This document shows positions 41,973 to 50,420 of a stretch of 64,000 bases of DNA, in pieces (position 1 is the stretch's first letter; each line of letters starts with the position of its first letter). This DNA comes from an uncultured Bacteroidales bacterium. Its GTDB lineage: Bacteria; Bacteroidota; Bacteroidia; Bacteroidales; Muribaculaceae. The stretch covers positions 1 through 64,000 of the forward strand of contig CACZHT010000016.1 of assembly GCA_902781045.1 (NCBI GenBank), read 5' to 3'. The position numbers and the translations under genes are program-made. The notes under the pieces were generated by a model, which searched no databases, was not told the origin of the DNA, and saw only the letters and a list, made by a program, of their open reading frames with translations.

Positions 41973-42929
41973 ATGAAGAAATTGAGCATTATCGCTGTCC
42001 TGGCCATGACACTGCTGGCCGGGCAGCATGCAGTGGCACAGAAGGTTGTGCCCATCAACTATGGCAACATGGAACACTGGGTGACACGCGTCATCAAGGA
42101 GAGCGGTGTCATCGGCGGTCAGACCAAGCACGTCTATGAGATTGGACCCACACAGACCATCAACGGTGCCAAGGCATATACCAACCTGGGCGGTTCGCCC
42201 TGGGGCTCGAGTAATGTTTATGCCAAGGTTATGGGCGTGGTCAAGACCAGCAATGCAGTTTTTCCCGACAAGCGTGGCAACGGCAAGTGTGCCAAACTCA
42301 CCACCATGCTTGAGCATGTCAAGGCTATCGGCATCATCAACATGGACGTGCTGGTGAGCGGGTCAATCTTCCTGGGGCAGATGATGGAGCCACTGTCAAG
42401 CACCAAGAATCCCTACAGCAAGATGGAGATGGGCATCCCCTACAAGCAGCGCCCCAAGTACCTGCAGTTTGACTACAAGCTCAACGCACCGTCGGGCGAC
42501 CGCACCTACAGCAGTGGCTTCGGGTCGAAGAAGACCATACGCGGACGCGACTATGCCGAGGTGTTCATCATCTTGCAGCGCCGCTGGGAGGACAGCAAGG
42601 GGCGTCTGCACGCCGCACGCGTGGGAACAGGGCGCCAGCGCTTCGGTCACTCGACCGACTGGGTCAACGGCCACCGCATTCCCATCTGGTATGGCGACAT
42701 CACCCATCATGCCGGCTATCAGAGCTACATGGGCCTGATCAATGGCGACAAGTCTTATTATGCCCGCAACAGCAAGGGCAAGATGGTCAAGTGCCCCGAG
42801 GAGATGTGGGATGATCCCAACGCCACACCTACACACATGCTGCTCATGGCCAGCAGCGGCTGTGGTACGGCATACGTGGGCACTGTGGGCATGACACTGT
42901 GGGTCGACAATTTCGCCCTTGTGTTCTAG
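41973..42929 (+). CDS. Secreted PCMD-like protein (318 aa)
   Basis: A signal peptide (MKKLSIIAVLAMTLLAGQHAVA) is followed by VVPINYGNMEHWVTRVIKES, YTNLGGSPWGSSNVYAKVMG, RPKYLQFDYKLNAPSGDRTY, and TAYVGTVGMTLWVDNFALVF. The beta-sandwich pattern with a central 'KYLQFDYKL' strand and a C-terminal 'LWVDN' strand resembles the putative carbohydrate metabolism domain (PCMD) of Bacteroidales. The assignment is by resemblance only. It probably acts outside the inner membrane, perhaps binding or cleaving glycans. A good terminator follows. Confidence 0.6.
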   Translation: MKKLSIIAVLAMTLLAGQHAVAQKVVPINYGNMEHWVTRVIKESGVIGGQTKHVYEIGPTQTINGAKAYTNLGGSPWGSSNVYAKVMGVVKTSNAVFPDKRGNGKCAKLTTMLEHVKAIGIINMDVLVSGSIFLGQMMEPLSSTKNPYSKMEMGIPYKQRPKYLQFDYKLNAPSGDRTYSSGFGSKKTIRGRDYAEVFIILQRRWEDSKGRLHAARVGTGRQRFGHSTDWVNGHRIPIWYGDITHHAGYQSYMGLINGDKSYYARNSKGKMVKCPEEMWDDPNATPTHMLLMASSGCGTAYVGTVGMTLWVDNFALVF

Positions 42930-42964
42930 CACCCTTGCCGCTCGGCACGTCAATGCTACACTGT

Positions 42965-43007
42965 CAGGCAACTCTGTCTCAATCGGAGTTGCCTGGCACT
43001 GTTTTTT
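42965..43007 (+). terminator. Intrinsic terminator of the PCMD-like gene
   Basis: CAGGCAACTC (42965-42974) and GAGTTGCCTG (42986-42995) form a perfect 10-bp stem, followed by TTTTTT at 43002-43007. Confidence 0.9.
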
Positions 43008-43155
43008 AGCATATATTGTTTTGATGCGCCTGTTCAGCGATTCCGCGTTTCCCCTCCCCTTTCCCAAAGTGGAGGGGCCAGGGGTGGGGTTTGGCGGCAA
43101 TGCCCAATGCATAATGCCCAATGACTGCCTGGCAGCTTCCCCTCCCCTTTCCCAA

Positions 43156-43324
43156 GAGGCCGCTGAAAAAGTACAGGCGAATAATTGATTTGCTTCACGA
43201 TGGTTATATTCAAACCTAAATTTGAATAAATTGTCTGAAAATTTCGTGATATTTCAAATTATATTCAAGAAAAATTCGCGGTTTATTCGCGTAATTCGCG
43301 GTTTTTTACTTTTTCAGCAGCCTC
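43156..43324. mobile_element. MITE copy 1 (169 bp, 18-bp TIR)
   Basis: GAGGCCGCTGAAAAAGTA (43156-43173) and TACTTTTTCAGCAGCCTC (43307-43324) are inverted repeats with one mismatch. The interior is AT-rich (ATTGATTTGCTTCACGATGG, TTCGCGTAATTCGCGG) and codes for nothing. It sits in a CTTTCCCAA target within the GC-rich tandem repeat. CCCAA follows the right end. Confidence 0.75.
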
Positions 43325-43490
43325 CCCAAAGGGGAGGGGTCAGGGGTGGGGTTTGGAAGCAATGCACAGTGCCCAATGCCTGCCTGGCATCTTCCCCTCC
43401 CCTTTCCCAAAGGGGAGGGGTCAGGGGTGGGGCTTGGAAGCAATGCCCAATGCCCAATGCCTGCCTGGCATCCTCCCCTCCCTTTCCCAA

Positions 43491-43687
43491 GAGGCCGCTG
43501 AAAAAGTATAGACAAATAATTGATTTGCTTCACGATGGTTATATTCAAACCTAGATTTGAATAAATTATCTGCAGATTTCGTGATATTTCAAATTATATT
43601 CAAGAAAAATTGCGCCTGTTCGGTTGCGAGCTAAAAATTCGCGTTTTATTCGCGTAATTCGCGGTTTTTTACTTTTTCAGCGGCCTC
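43491..43687. mobile_element. MITE copy 2 (197 bp, perfect 18-bp TIR, 7-bp target duplication)
   Basis: GAGGCCGCTGAAAAAGTA (43491-43508) and TACTTTTTCAGCGGCCTC (43670-43687) are exact reverse complements. TTCCCAA precedes (43484-43490) and follows (43688-43694) the element. The interior is about 90% identical to copy 1, plus a 28-bp insertion near the right end. Unfilled target sites of the same sequence exist in the neighbouring tandem units. Confidence 0.8.
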
Positions 43688-44057
43688 TTCCCAAAGGGGA
43701 GGGCAGGCTCGATGGAACCCATCGCTGAAGAGATACGTTTTGATGCGCCTGGTTGATTAAAGTGGATGCTTTGGGCCAAAAGTTCTTGAGTGTAGCTTGT
43801 GCTGGGTCGTAATATGAAGATAATTAGGATGTAACGAGTCTTATATGCCTGCTGTTTGGCTGTCTTTTTATCTTTAGTCCCTTTTGAGAAAACTGCACAA
43901 ATGGTCTACAAAAAAATTTTTTTGCCGAAAAATTGCGCTGTATCGGATTATTTTGACTAATTTTGAAAAATTTTGGGGAACTGTTGCCAATGGCTGCAAG
44001 TTTTTTTAGTTAAGTTAACTTAATCCCTGCTAATTAATAACTCAAAAATAATGACAG

Positions 44058-46817
44058 ATGATGAGATTGAAACTTTTTATTCTGCTCACGCTCATGGCGG
44101 TCCTGCCTGTGCTTGCACAGCAGGTGGGACTCTATGGCGTAGTGGTGGACTCGCGCAGCGGGCAGCCCGTGGTTGGAGCTACTGTCCTGCTCGATGAGCA
44201 GGGCAACACGGTCACCACCGGACCCAACGGCGACTTCCGCATCAGTGACGCGCGCCCCGGCAACGACGTGCTGGTGGTGCTGGGCTACGGCTACAAAGAC
44301 TGGGAGCAGCCCGTCGAGATTGTCCGAGGCATGACCTCGGTGGGAACAATCAGCATCCAGCCCATCTCGCATGGCAACGCAGGAACGGAGATGAACACTG
44401 AGTTCCGCAACGACATGCTCCTGACTGAGGCCGAGCTCGAGGACGAGGAGGGAAACACCCAGGCGGTGGGCACACTAACAGGTGCCACCGACGACCCCTT
44501 CTATCAGGCTGCAAGTTATGACTTCAGCATCATGCGGTTCCGACAGCGTGGTTACAACACCGAGTACACCTCAACGTCAATCAATGGCATCAACTTCAAC
44601 GATGCCGTGCGAGGACGCTTCAACTACTCGATGATTGGCGGCATGAACCAGGCGTTCAAGAACAAGTCGATTGGCATTGGCCTGGACCCGACGAGCTATG
44701 CCTTCGGCGAGATTGGCGGAGCCAACAACATCTCGACCTATGCCAAGGATTATGCACCCGGCTTCCGGGGCAGTGTGGCCTACACCAACGGCAACTACCG
44801 CTGGCGCGGCATGGTCACCTACAGCACCGGGCTTAACCCACACGGCTGGGCGTTGACCCTGAGTGCGGTGGGGCGCTATGCCGACGAGGGCATCGTCCCA
44901 GGTTCGTTCTACCAGAGCGCGGGCTACTTCATCGCTGCGCAGAAGGTGTTCAGCCCACAGCACTCGCTGGCCATCACCACCTTTGGTGCCCCGACCCGCC
45001 GTGCCAGCAACTCGGCTGTGGTTCAGGAGGCCTACGACCTGGCCGGCAACAACCTGTATAACGCCAACTGGGGCTGGCAGGACGGTAAGAAACGCAACGC
45101 TCGCGTGGTCGAGAGCTTTGACCCCACGGTGCTGCTCAACTGGATCTGGAAGCCCACTGTGAACACCACGCTCAACACCGGCGCGGCATTCCACAAGTCG
45201 TTCTACTCATCGAGCGCACTGAGCTGGTACAACGCACCAGACCCGCGCCCAGACTACTATCGCTACCTGCCCAGTTACCAGACCGACCCCGACGTGGCCG
45301 AACTCTACACCCATCTGTGGCAGACCAGCGACGACATGCGTCAAATCAACTGGGACAAGCTCTATCATGCGAACTATGTGAACAACTTCCAGGCCGACCA
45401 GGGACTGGATGCCAAGGGAGCAACCTATATCATCGAGAAGCGGCACAGCAACCAAGCGAGCTGGGCACTGGCCACCAACCTCAACCAGCGTCTGAGCGAC
45501 GTGGTGACACTGCAGGGTGGTGCCAGCGGAAACTATACCCGCTCGTCCTACTACAAGACACTGAAGGACCTCATGGGTGGACGCTTCTGGACCGACATCG
45601 ACCAGTATGCCGAGCGCGACTTTCCCGATAACCCCGACCTGGCCCAGAACGACCTGAATAACCCCAACCGCATCGTCTATGAGAAAGACCGCTTCGGTTA
45701 CGACTACGACATCAACTCGTGGCAGGCAGGTCTGTGGCAGCAGATGATGTTCACCCTGGCCAAGTGGGACCTGAGCTATAGCATCAAGGGGACCTACACC
45801 TGGTTCCAGCGCGACGGCCACATGCGCAACGGCCGTGCGCCCGAGAACTCCTACGGCAAGGGCGAGGCACACAAGTACTTCAACTATGCCGTCAAGGCCA
45901 GTGCCCTCTACAAGCTGGACGGACGCAACAACTTCCGCGTGCACGCCTACTATGGCACACGCGCCCCGCTGCCCAACAACGCCTATGTGTCGCCGCGCAC
46001 CAAGGACGATGTCATTGCCGACCTCAAGAGCGAGACCATCTGGAGCGTCGATGCAGGCTATCAGTGGAACTACCGCATGTTCAAAGGGTCAATCACTGCA
46101 TTCTATACCGACCTCACTCACGGCACCGAGCGATATGCCTACTACGATGACCAGTACTCGACGTTCATGAACTATGCGCTGACCAACGTGCACAAGGTCT
46201 ACAAGGGCATCGAGCTGGGCTTGAGCTACAAGATCACACCCAGTGTGACGCTGAGCGGCGCGGCCAACATCTCGCGCTATCAGTACAAGAACCGCCCCAC
46301 TGGCACGCGCAGCTATGAGAATGGTACGCAGGAGGACATCACCACCACTGTCTACCTGAAGAACTTCTATGTCAGTGGCACGCCACAGGAGGCCTACTCG
46401 CTGTCGGTCAACTGGGCGGCACCAAAGATGTGGTTCTTCGAGTTGAGCGGAACCTGGATGAACCGTGCATACATCGACCTGTCGCCTGTGCGGCACGAGA
46501 TCATGCCCGATCTCTACACCATGGCCAGCAGCGAGCAGGAGCTGCAGGACATGATCAAGGCCATCGGCACGCAGGAGAAGCTCAACGAGGCACTGGTGAT
46601 CAGCGCCAGCATCGGACATGTGATCTATCTCAACCGACGTGCCTCGCTCAACCTCAACCTGAATCTGGACAACATCCTCAACAACCGGAACATCATGACC
46701 GGCGGATACCAGCAGGGACGTTTCGACTACCGCAACTACACCACCGGCAAGTTCCCCAACAAGTACTACTACGCTCAGGGGTTCAAGCTCTTCCTCAACG
46801 TGGGAGTGAAATTCTAG
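44058..46817 (+). CDS. TonB-dependent outer-membrane receptor (919 aa)
   Basis: A signal peptide (RLKLFILLTLMAVLPVLA) precedes a carboxypeptidase-regulatory-like domain (QVGLYGVVVDSRSGQPVVGA, VTTGPNGDFRISDARPG, about 22-100). A plug-like region follows (FRQRGYNTEYTSTSINGINF, FGEIGGANNIST) and then a long beta-barrel ending FKLFLNVGVKF with a C-terminal Phe. It imports a ligand with TonB energy. It is not a classical SusC, since the SusC signature region is not evident and no SusD follows. Instead, a DUF5689 lipoprotein gene lies 63 bp downstream and is probably its surface partner. The ligand is unknown. Confidence 0.9.
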   Translation: MMRLKLFILLTLMAVLPVLAQQVGLYGVVVDSRSGQPVVGATVLLDEQGNTVTTGPNGDFRISDARPGNDVLVVLGYGYKDWEQPVEIVRGMTSVGTISIQPISHGNAGTEMNTEFRNDMLLTEAELEDEEGNTQAVGTLTGATDDPFYQAASYDFSIMRFRQRGYNTEYTSTSINGINFNDAVRGRFNYSMIGGMNQAFKNKSIGIGLDPTSYAFGEIGGANNISTYAKDYAPGFRGSVAYTNGNYRWRGMVTYSTGLNPHGWALTLSAVGRYADEGIVPGSFYQSAGYFIAAQKVFSPQHSLAITTFGAPTRRASNSAVVQEAYDLAGNNLYNANWGWQDGKKRNARVVESFDPTVLLNWIWKPTVNTTLNTGAAFHKSFYSSSALSWYNAPDPRPDYYRYLPSYQTDPDVAELYTHLWQTSDDMRQINWDKLYHANYVNNFQADQGLDAKGATYIIEKRHSNQASWALATNLNQRLSDVVTLQGGASGNYTRSSYYKTLKDLMGGRFWTDIDQYAERDFPDNPDLAQNDLNNPNRIVYEKDRFGYDYDINSWQAGLWQQMMFTLAKWDLSYSIKGTYTWFQRDGHMRNGRAPENSYGKGEAHKYFNYAVKASALYKLDGRNNFRVHAYYGTRAPLPNNAYVSPRTKDDVIADLKSETIWSVDAGYQWNYRMFKGSITAFYTDLTHGTERYAYYDDQYSTFMNYALTNVHKVYKGIELGLSYKITPSVTLSGAANISRYQYKNRPTGTRSYENGTQEDITTTVYLKNFYVSGTPQEAYSLSVNWAAPKMWFFELSGTWMNRAYIDLSPVRHEIMPDLYTMASSEQELQDMIKAIGTQEKLNEALVISASIGHVIYLNRRASLNLNLNLDNILNNRNIMTGGYQQGRFDYRNYTTGKFPNKYYYAQGFKLFLNVGVKF

Positions 46818-46880
46818 TTAATAGCTGATAGTTTTAAGTTAAGAGCATTTTTTTCGATAATATATAAAACGAAAATAGAT

Positions 46881-49145
46881 ATGACAACCAAGAGATTTTA
46901 CTTCTATCTGTGCATGTTGCTGCTGGTGGCAGTGACCACGGGCTGCAAGGAGGACTTCGACAATCCGCCCATGGTCGTGCCACGCGCAACGCACACGCCC
47001 AACACAACCATCGCCGAGTTGAAGGCCAAGTATTGGCAGGACGGGCGCAACTTCTGCGACACCATCAAGGAAGACATCGTCATCCATGGCTGGGTCAGTG
47101 CCAACGACAACTCGGGCAACCTCTACAAGGTGATGTACATCCAGGACGAGACTGGAGGCATCGGCATCTCGCTCGACGCCAGCTCGCTGGCCACTACCTA
47201 TCGGGTGGGGCAGGAAATCGTGCTCAACCTCAAGAACCGCTGGATCGGCAAGTACAACGGACAGTATCTGCTGGGCTACCCTGAGTGGTATGCAGCTCAG
47301 TCGACCTGGGAAGCTGGCCGCATGGCACTGGAGGTGTTTGAGGAGTTCTGCGAGATCAACGGTCTGCCCGTGTCGGGACAAGTGACGCCAATCCCTACTA
47401 AAATCAGCGACTTCCAGGGTAAGAGCGACAGCGAAACGCAGCTCAAGTACTCGGGACAACTGGTCAAGATTGACGATCTGACCTGGGACGGTGCCGATGG
47501 GGTGCTGACTTTCAGCGAGGCTGATGCCACCACCAACCGCACTGTCACCGATGCCGACGGCAACCAGCTGGTGGTGCGCAACAGCAACTATGCCGACTTC
47601 CACAGCGACCCGCTGCCTGTCACGCAAGGCAACCTCACGGGCATCCTGGTGCTCACCGGCAGTGACCAGTGGCAACTGTTCCTGCGTGACCTGGACGATG
47701 TGGACTTTGACATGGGCACCAAGGGCACCAAGGGCGACCCCTACACTGTGGCAGAGTTTATCGAGAACTCGGGCAACGGCAAGAGCCGCTGGTTCACTGG
47801 ATATGTTGTGGGTGCAGTGGCTCCCGAGGTGACTACCATCACGAGCAGCAACGACATCGAGTGGAGGGCGCCGACCACACTGGCAACAACGCTGGTAGTG
47901 GCACCGTCGCCCAGTGTGAACGACATCGCACAGTGTGTCGTGGTGCCTCTGCCGCAAGGCTCGCGCTTCCGTGTACAGGCCAACCTGGTGGACAACCCCG
48001 AGGTCTATCAGACGCAAATCTGGGTCAAGGGTGAGAGCGACAAGTATATGGGAGTCAATGGCGTGGCCGGCAACAGTGGCACCACCGATGAGTTCCGTCT
48101 GAGCATTGCCACCGGCGGCTTGACCAGCATGAGCGAGACCTTTGAGGGCGGTCTGCCCAGCGAGTGGCTCAATGTGCAGGTGAGCGGCGACAAGAAGTGG
48201 TACACCACCGAGTTTGATCAGAACACCTACGCCGCTATGACAGGCTACCGTGGCACCAACCCGCCCTTTGACTCTTGGCTCATCACTCCGGCTCTGGCTG
48301 TGGGCAAGGCCGAGAACAAGAACTTGAGTTTCCGCACACAGGTCAACGGCTATGGCAGCACGACCACGGTCTTTGAGGTCTATGTCATGACAACCAATGA
48401 CCCGGCCACTGCATCGCTCACTAAGCTCAACCCCGTCATCGCAACGGCTCCGGCCAGCGGCTACAGCGCATGGGCACAGAGCGGCGACTTGGACCTGAGC
48501 CAGTTTGACGGCACGGTCTATGTGGGCTTCCGCTTCTATGCCACACAGGATGCCAACTATGCGACCTGGTGTGTTGATGACGTGAAGTTCAATTACAGCG
48601 GCACCACCCCGCCCCCCACCCCGCAGCCGGCAGGCACGCGTGCCGACTTCGAGACCATGAATGGCGGTGAGGCCAAGTCGAGCTATGGCTCGTTCAGCTC
48701 GACGGCCGGCTGGCAGGCAGCCAACTGCAACCTGCTCAAGGGCGGTGATGTCGACTCCAACCCTGTGTTTAAGTTCATCGGCTTCATGGACGGGTCGACC
48801 ACCAACTATGCCTTCGCGCCCTGCCTCAACGGCAAGACCAGCGCAGTGGGCACTGTCACCTCGCCCGTGCTCACCGGCGGCATCGCCAAGCTCAAGTTCA
48901 GCTATGGCATGCCCTACGGCGACACGCACATCAAGATGAGTGTCGACATCCTTCAGAGTGGCAACGTGGTCAAGACGTGGACTGTCGAGCAAGCACAGCC
49001 GGTCAAGTATCAAGTCTACAACTTCGACGAGACGGTTTCGGTGGCAGGCGACTTCCAGATTCGCTTCACCAACCTCTCGCCCACAGGACAGGATGCCAAC
49101 AAAGACCGCATCTGCATCTGGAACGTCAACTGGGACAACCAGTAA
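46881..49145 (+). CDS. DUF5689 / choice-of-anchor J lipoprotein (754 aa)
   Basis: The lipoprotein signal FYFYLCMLLLVAVTTGC (Cys about 22) is followed by KEDFDNPP. Residues about 38-270 match DUF5689, an OB-fold-like domain (TIAELKAKYWQDGRNFC, IVIHGWVSANDNSGNLYKVM, IQDETGGIGISLD). A second OB-like unit starts at about 285 (KGDPYTVAEFIENSG). Choice-of-anchor J sequence follows at about 410-570 (SMSETFEGGLPSEWLNVQVS, PPFDSWLITPAL), then a final beta-sandwich after a Pro-rich linker (TTPPPTPQPAG). It is predicted to be surface-exposed and to work with the TonB receptor encoded just upstream. Confidence 0.85.
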   Translation: MTTKRFYFYLCMLLLVAVTTGCKEDFDNPPMVVPRATHTPNTTIAELKAKYWQDGRNFCDTIKEDIVIHGWVSANDNSGNLYKVMYIQDETGGIGISLDASSLATTYRVGQEIVLNLKNRWIGKYNGQYLLGYPEWYAAQSTWEAGRMALEVFEEFCEINGLPVSGQVTPIPTKISDFQGKSDSETQLKYSGQLVKIDDLTWDGADGVLTFSEADATTNRTVTDADGNQLVVRNSNYADFHSDPLPVTQGNLTGILVLTGSDQWQLFLRDLDDVDFDMGTKGTKGDPYTVAEFIENSGNGKSRWFTGYVVGAVAPEVTTITSSNDIEWRAPTTLATTLVVAPSPSVNDIAQCVVVPLPQGSRFRVQANLVDNPEVYQTQIWVKGESDKYMGVNGVAGNSGTTDEFRLSIATGGLTSMSETFEGGLPSEWLNVQVSGDKKWYTTEFDQNTYAAMTGYRGTNPPFDSWLITPALAVGKAENKNLSFRTQVNGYGSTTTVFEVYVMTTNDPATASLTKLNPVIATAPASGYSAWAQSGDLDLSQFDGTVYVGFRFYATQDANYATWCVDDVKFNYSGTTPPPTPQPAGTRADFETMNGGEAKSSYGSFSSTAGWQAANCNLLKGGDVDSNPVFKFIGFMDGSTTNYAFAPCLNGKTSAVGTVTSPVLTGGIAKLKFSYGMPYGDTHIKMSVDILQSGNVVKTWTVEQAQPVKYQVYNFDETVSVAGDFQIRFTNLSPTGQDANKDRICIWNVNWDNQ

Positions 49146-49170
49146 ACATCACGACACACAATCCGGCACA

Positions 49171-49206
49171 CAGTGCTCCCTGCATGCAGCAGGGGGCACT
49201 GTTTAA
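49171..49206 (+). terminator. Terminator of the TonB receptor / DUF5689 operon
   Basis: CAGTGCTCCCTGC (49171-49183) pairs with GCAGGGGGCACTG (49189-49201), 13 bp with one T-G wobble and a 5-nt loop, followed by TTTAATT. The remainder of the gap to 49437 holds AAGTTAATAG word repeats and no gene. Confidence 0.8.
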
Positions 49207-49437
49207 TTAATAGTTGAAAGTTAATAGTTAAAAGTTTATGGTTCAGGTGGCTGCCACGTCTCATGTCTAGTGTCTTGCATCTAATGCCTAACGTCTATCT
49301 CACGCGACTACTATTATTGGTTGTTTTGGCTGAAAAAGTGTTATTTTTTGGGGAGAAGATTTGCAAATGTCGAGTTTTTGACCGTATTTTGTGCAAATGT
49401 TTTTTGATTAAGCACACCCCTAAAACTTTAGAATCCA

Positions 49438-50118
49438 ATGAGACATCCAATCATGTATCACCGACGGGGCTTGCTATGCCTGGCAGGACTGATGGCCCTG
49501 CTCTACGGATGCGGCCCACAACATGGAGACTTGCCCCCGCCACAGCCTTTCATAGCGACCGAAAACCCCAAGACAACCGACGTGGTAATCATCACCTCGG
49601 GGGTGGTCATCCTCACCGCACTGGCATGGCTGGTGGCGACCAAGCGATCGCGACATCACAACCCGAGACAACATCTGGCTGATCAACCGCACCAGCCACC
49701 ATCTGCCGCGGCAAGCGGCCAACGAGCCGCACAGCGCGACGCACAGCTGATTGAGCGCATACTCGACATCATGGATAACACCACAGCCTATTGCGACCCG
49801 AATTTCGGGGTAACGCAGCTCACAGCACTTGTGGGGTCGAACATCAGTTATGTGCCGCGTGCTGTCAAGGCACGACTGGGCAAAAGTGTGCCGCAGCTTA
49901 TCAACGAATACCGCATCGGTGAAGCATGCCGGCGCATGCTCGACAAGGAGCATTATGGCAACTACACCCTACAGGCCATCGCACAAAGTGTGGGATTCAA
50001 GTCGCAGAACAACTTCATCGCTATGTTCAAACGCGTGACTGGCGTCACCCCCTCGCTCTATCTGAAGAAGATGTCGCAGGCATCCGAACCTACCGAAAAC
50101 AATGATTCGGGCAACTGA
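49438..50118 (+). CDS. Membrane-anchored AraC-type transcription regulator (226 aa)
   Basis: The N-terminus has a lipoprotein-like signal (GLLCLAGLMALLYGC, Cys about 25), a Pro-rich linker and a membrane helix VVIITSGVVILTALAWLVA (about 49-67). A charged linker follows, then a C-terminal AraC/XylS DNA-binding domain: FGVTQLTALVGSNISYVPRA, LINEYRIGEACRRMLDKEHY, TLQAIAQSVGFKSQNNFIAM, FKRVTGVTPSLYLKK (two helix-turn-helix units). The signal or ligand is unknown. A lipobox plus an internal span before a cytoplasmic DNA-binding domain is topologically odd. It may simply be one or two N-terminal spans that place the domain in the cytoplasm. Confidence 0.8.
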   Translation: MRHPIMYHRRGLLCLAGLMALLYGCGPQHGDLPPPQPFIATENPKTTDVVIITSGVVILTALAWLVATKRSRHHNPRQHLADQPHQPPSAAASGQRAAQRDAQLIERILDIMDNTTAYCDPNFGVTQLTALVGSNISYVPRAVKARLGKSVPQLINEYRIGEACRRMLDKEHYGNYTLQAIAQSVGFKSQNNFIAMFKRVTGVTPSLYLKKMSQASEPTENNDSGN

Positions 50119-50332
50119 TTTTGCACAAAAGATTTACATTTTTCGAAAAACTGAAATTCCCCGACGCACCAAATGAGTGGTCGTTACGGATATTGACTGT
50201 AATTTTGCATCACGAATACCCCATCAGAGTAACTTGCGAAGAGACAATTTGAAAGTGTAAGGAGAGTAATTTACTGATTTTGCATCCATGAAGAAGTGAA
50301 ACCCTTTTGATGAATTTTGCTTAAAAACCACA

Positions 50333-50364
50333 GGACGGGTCGTTGTGAAACGCTCCGTCCTTTT
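50333..50364 (+). terminator. Short hairpin terminator between araC-type and MATE genes
   Basis: GGACGG (50333-50338) and CCGTCC (50355-50360) form a 6-bp stem followed by TTTT. It is a modest terminator. The remainder of the 302-bp gap (50119-50420) is AT-rich spacer. Confidence 0.5.
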
Positions 50365-50383
50365 CTGTGTCGACCAAATGTTG

Positions 50384-50391
50384 TACCTTTG
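50384..50391 (+). promoter_or_regulatory. -7 box of the MATE gene
   Basis: TACCTTTG matches TAnnTTTG; the -33 position holds CTTTT about 20 bp upstream, weaker than consensus. The start would be near 50398, 23 nt before the ATG at 50421. Confidence 0.55.
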
Positions 50392-50420
50392 CAGCCGCTA
50401 AATGTGAGCAACCAACCGTC

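Larger units (their letters stand above)
43018..43751. repeat. Composite intergenic repeat block flanked by a 15-bp direct repeat
   Basis: GTTTTGATGCGCCTG occurs at 43018-43032 and 43737-43751. Within it are inverted ends (CTGTTCAGCGATT at 43030-43042, ATCGCTGAAGAGATAC at 43721-43736) and about 3.5 tandem units of roughly 80-86 bp. The units are built on CCCCTCCCCTTTCCCAAAGG, then AGGGGTGGGG, GCAATGCCC and CCTGCCTGGCA words. Two MITE copies interrupt the units. No gene is present. From 43752 to 44057 there is AT-rich spacer with a TAATTTTG (43958-43965) that may be a -7 box. Confidence 0.7.

Noticed and set aside
43222..43554. Short ORFs in the 43 kb repeat block
   Set aside because: They are translated MITE and tandem-repeat DNA (QPPQRGGVRGGV-like repeats), not genes.
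43018..43751. CRISPR array
   Set aside because: Units are about 80-86 bp with interrupted GC-rich words and inverted ends, not 24-47 bp direct repeats with unique spacers of equal size; no cas genes.
46839..49013. 724-codon minus-strand ORF opposite the DUF5689 gene
   Set aside because: The plus strand encodes a clear lipoprotein with recognised domains, promoter context and terminator; the minus frame has none of these.
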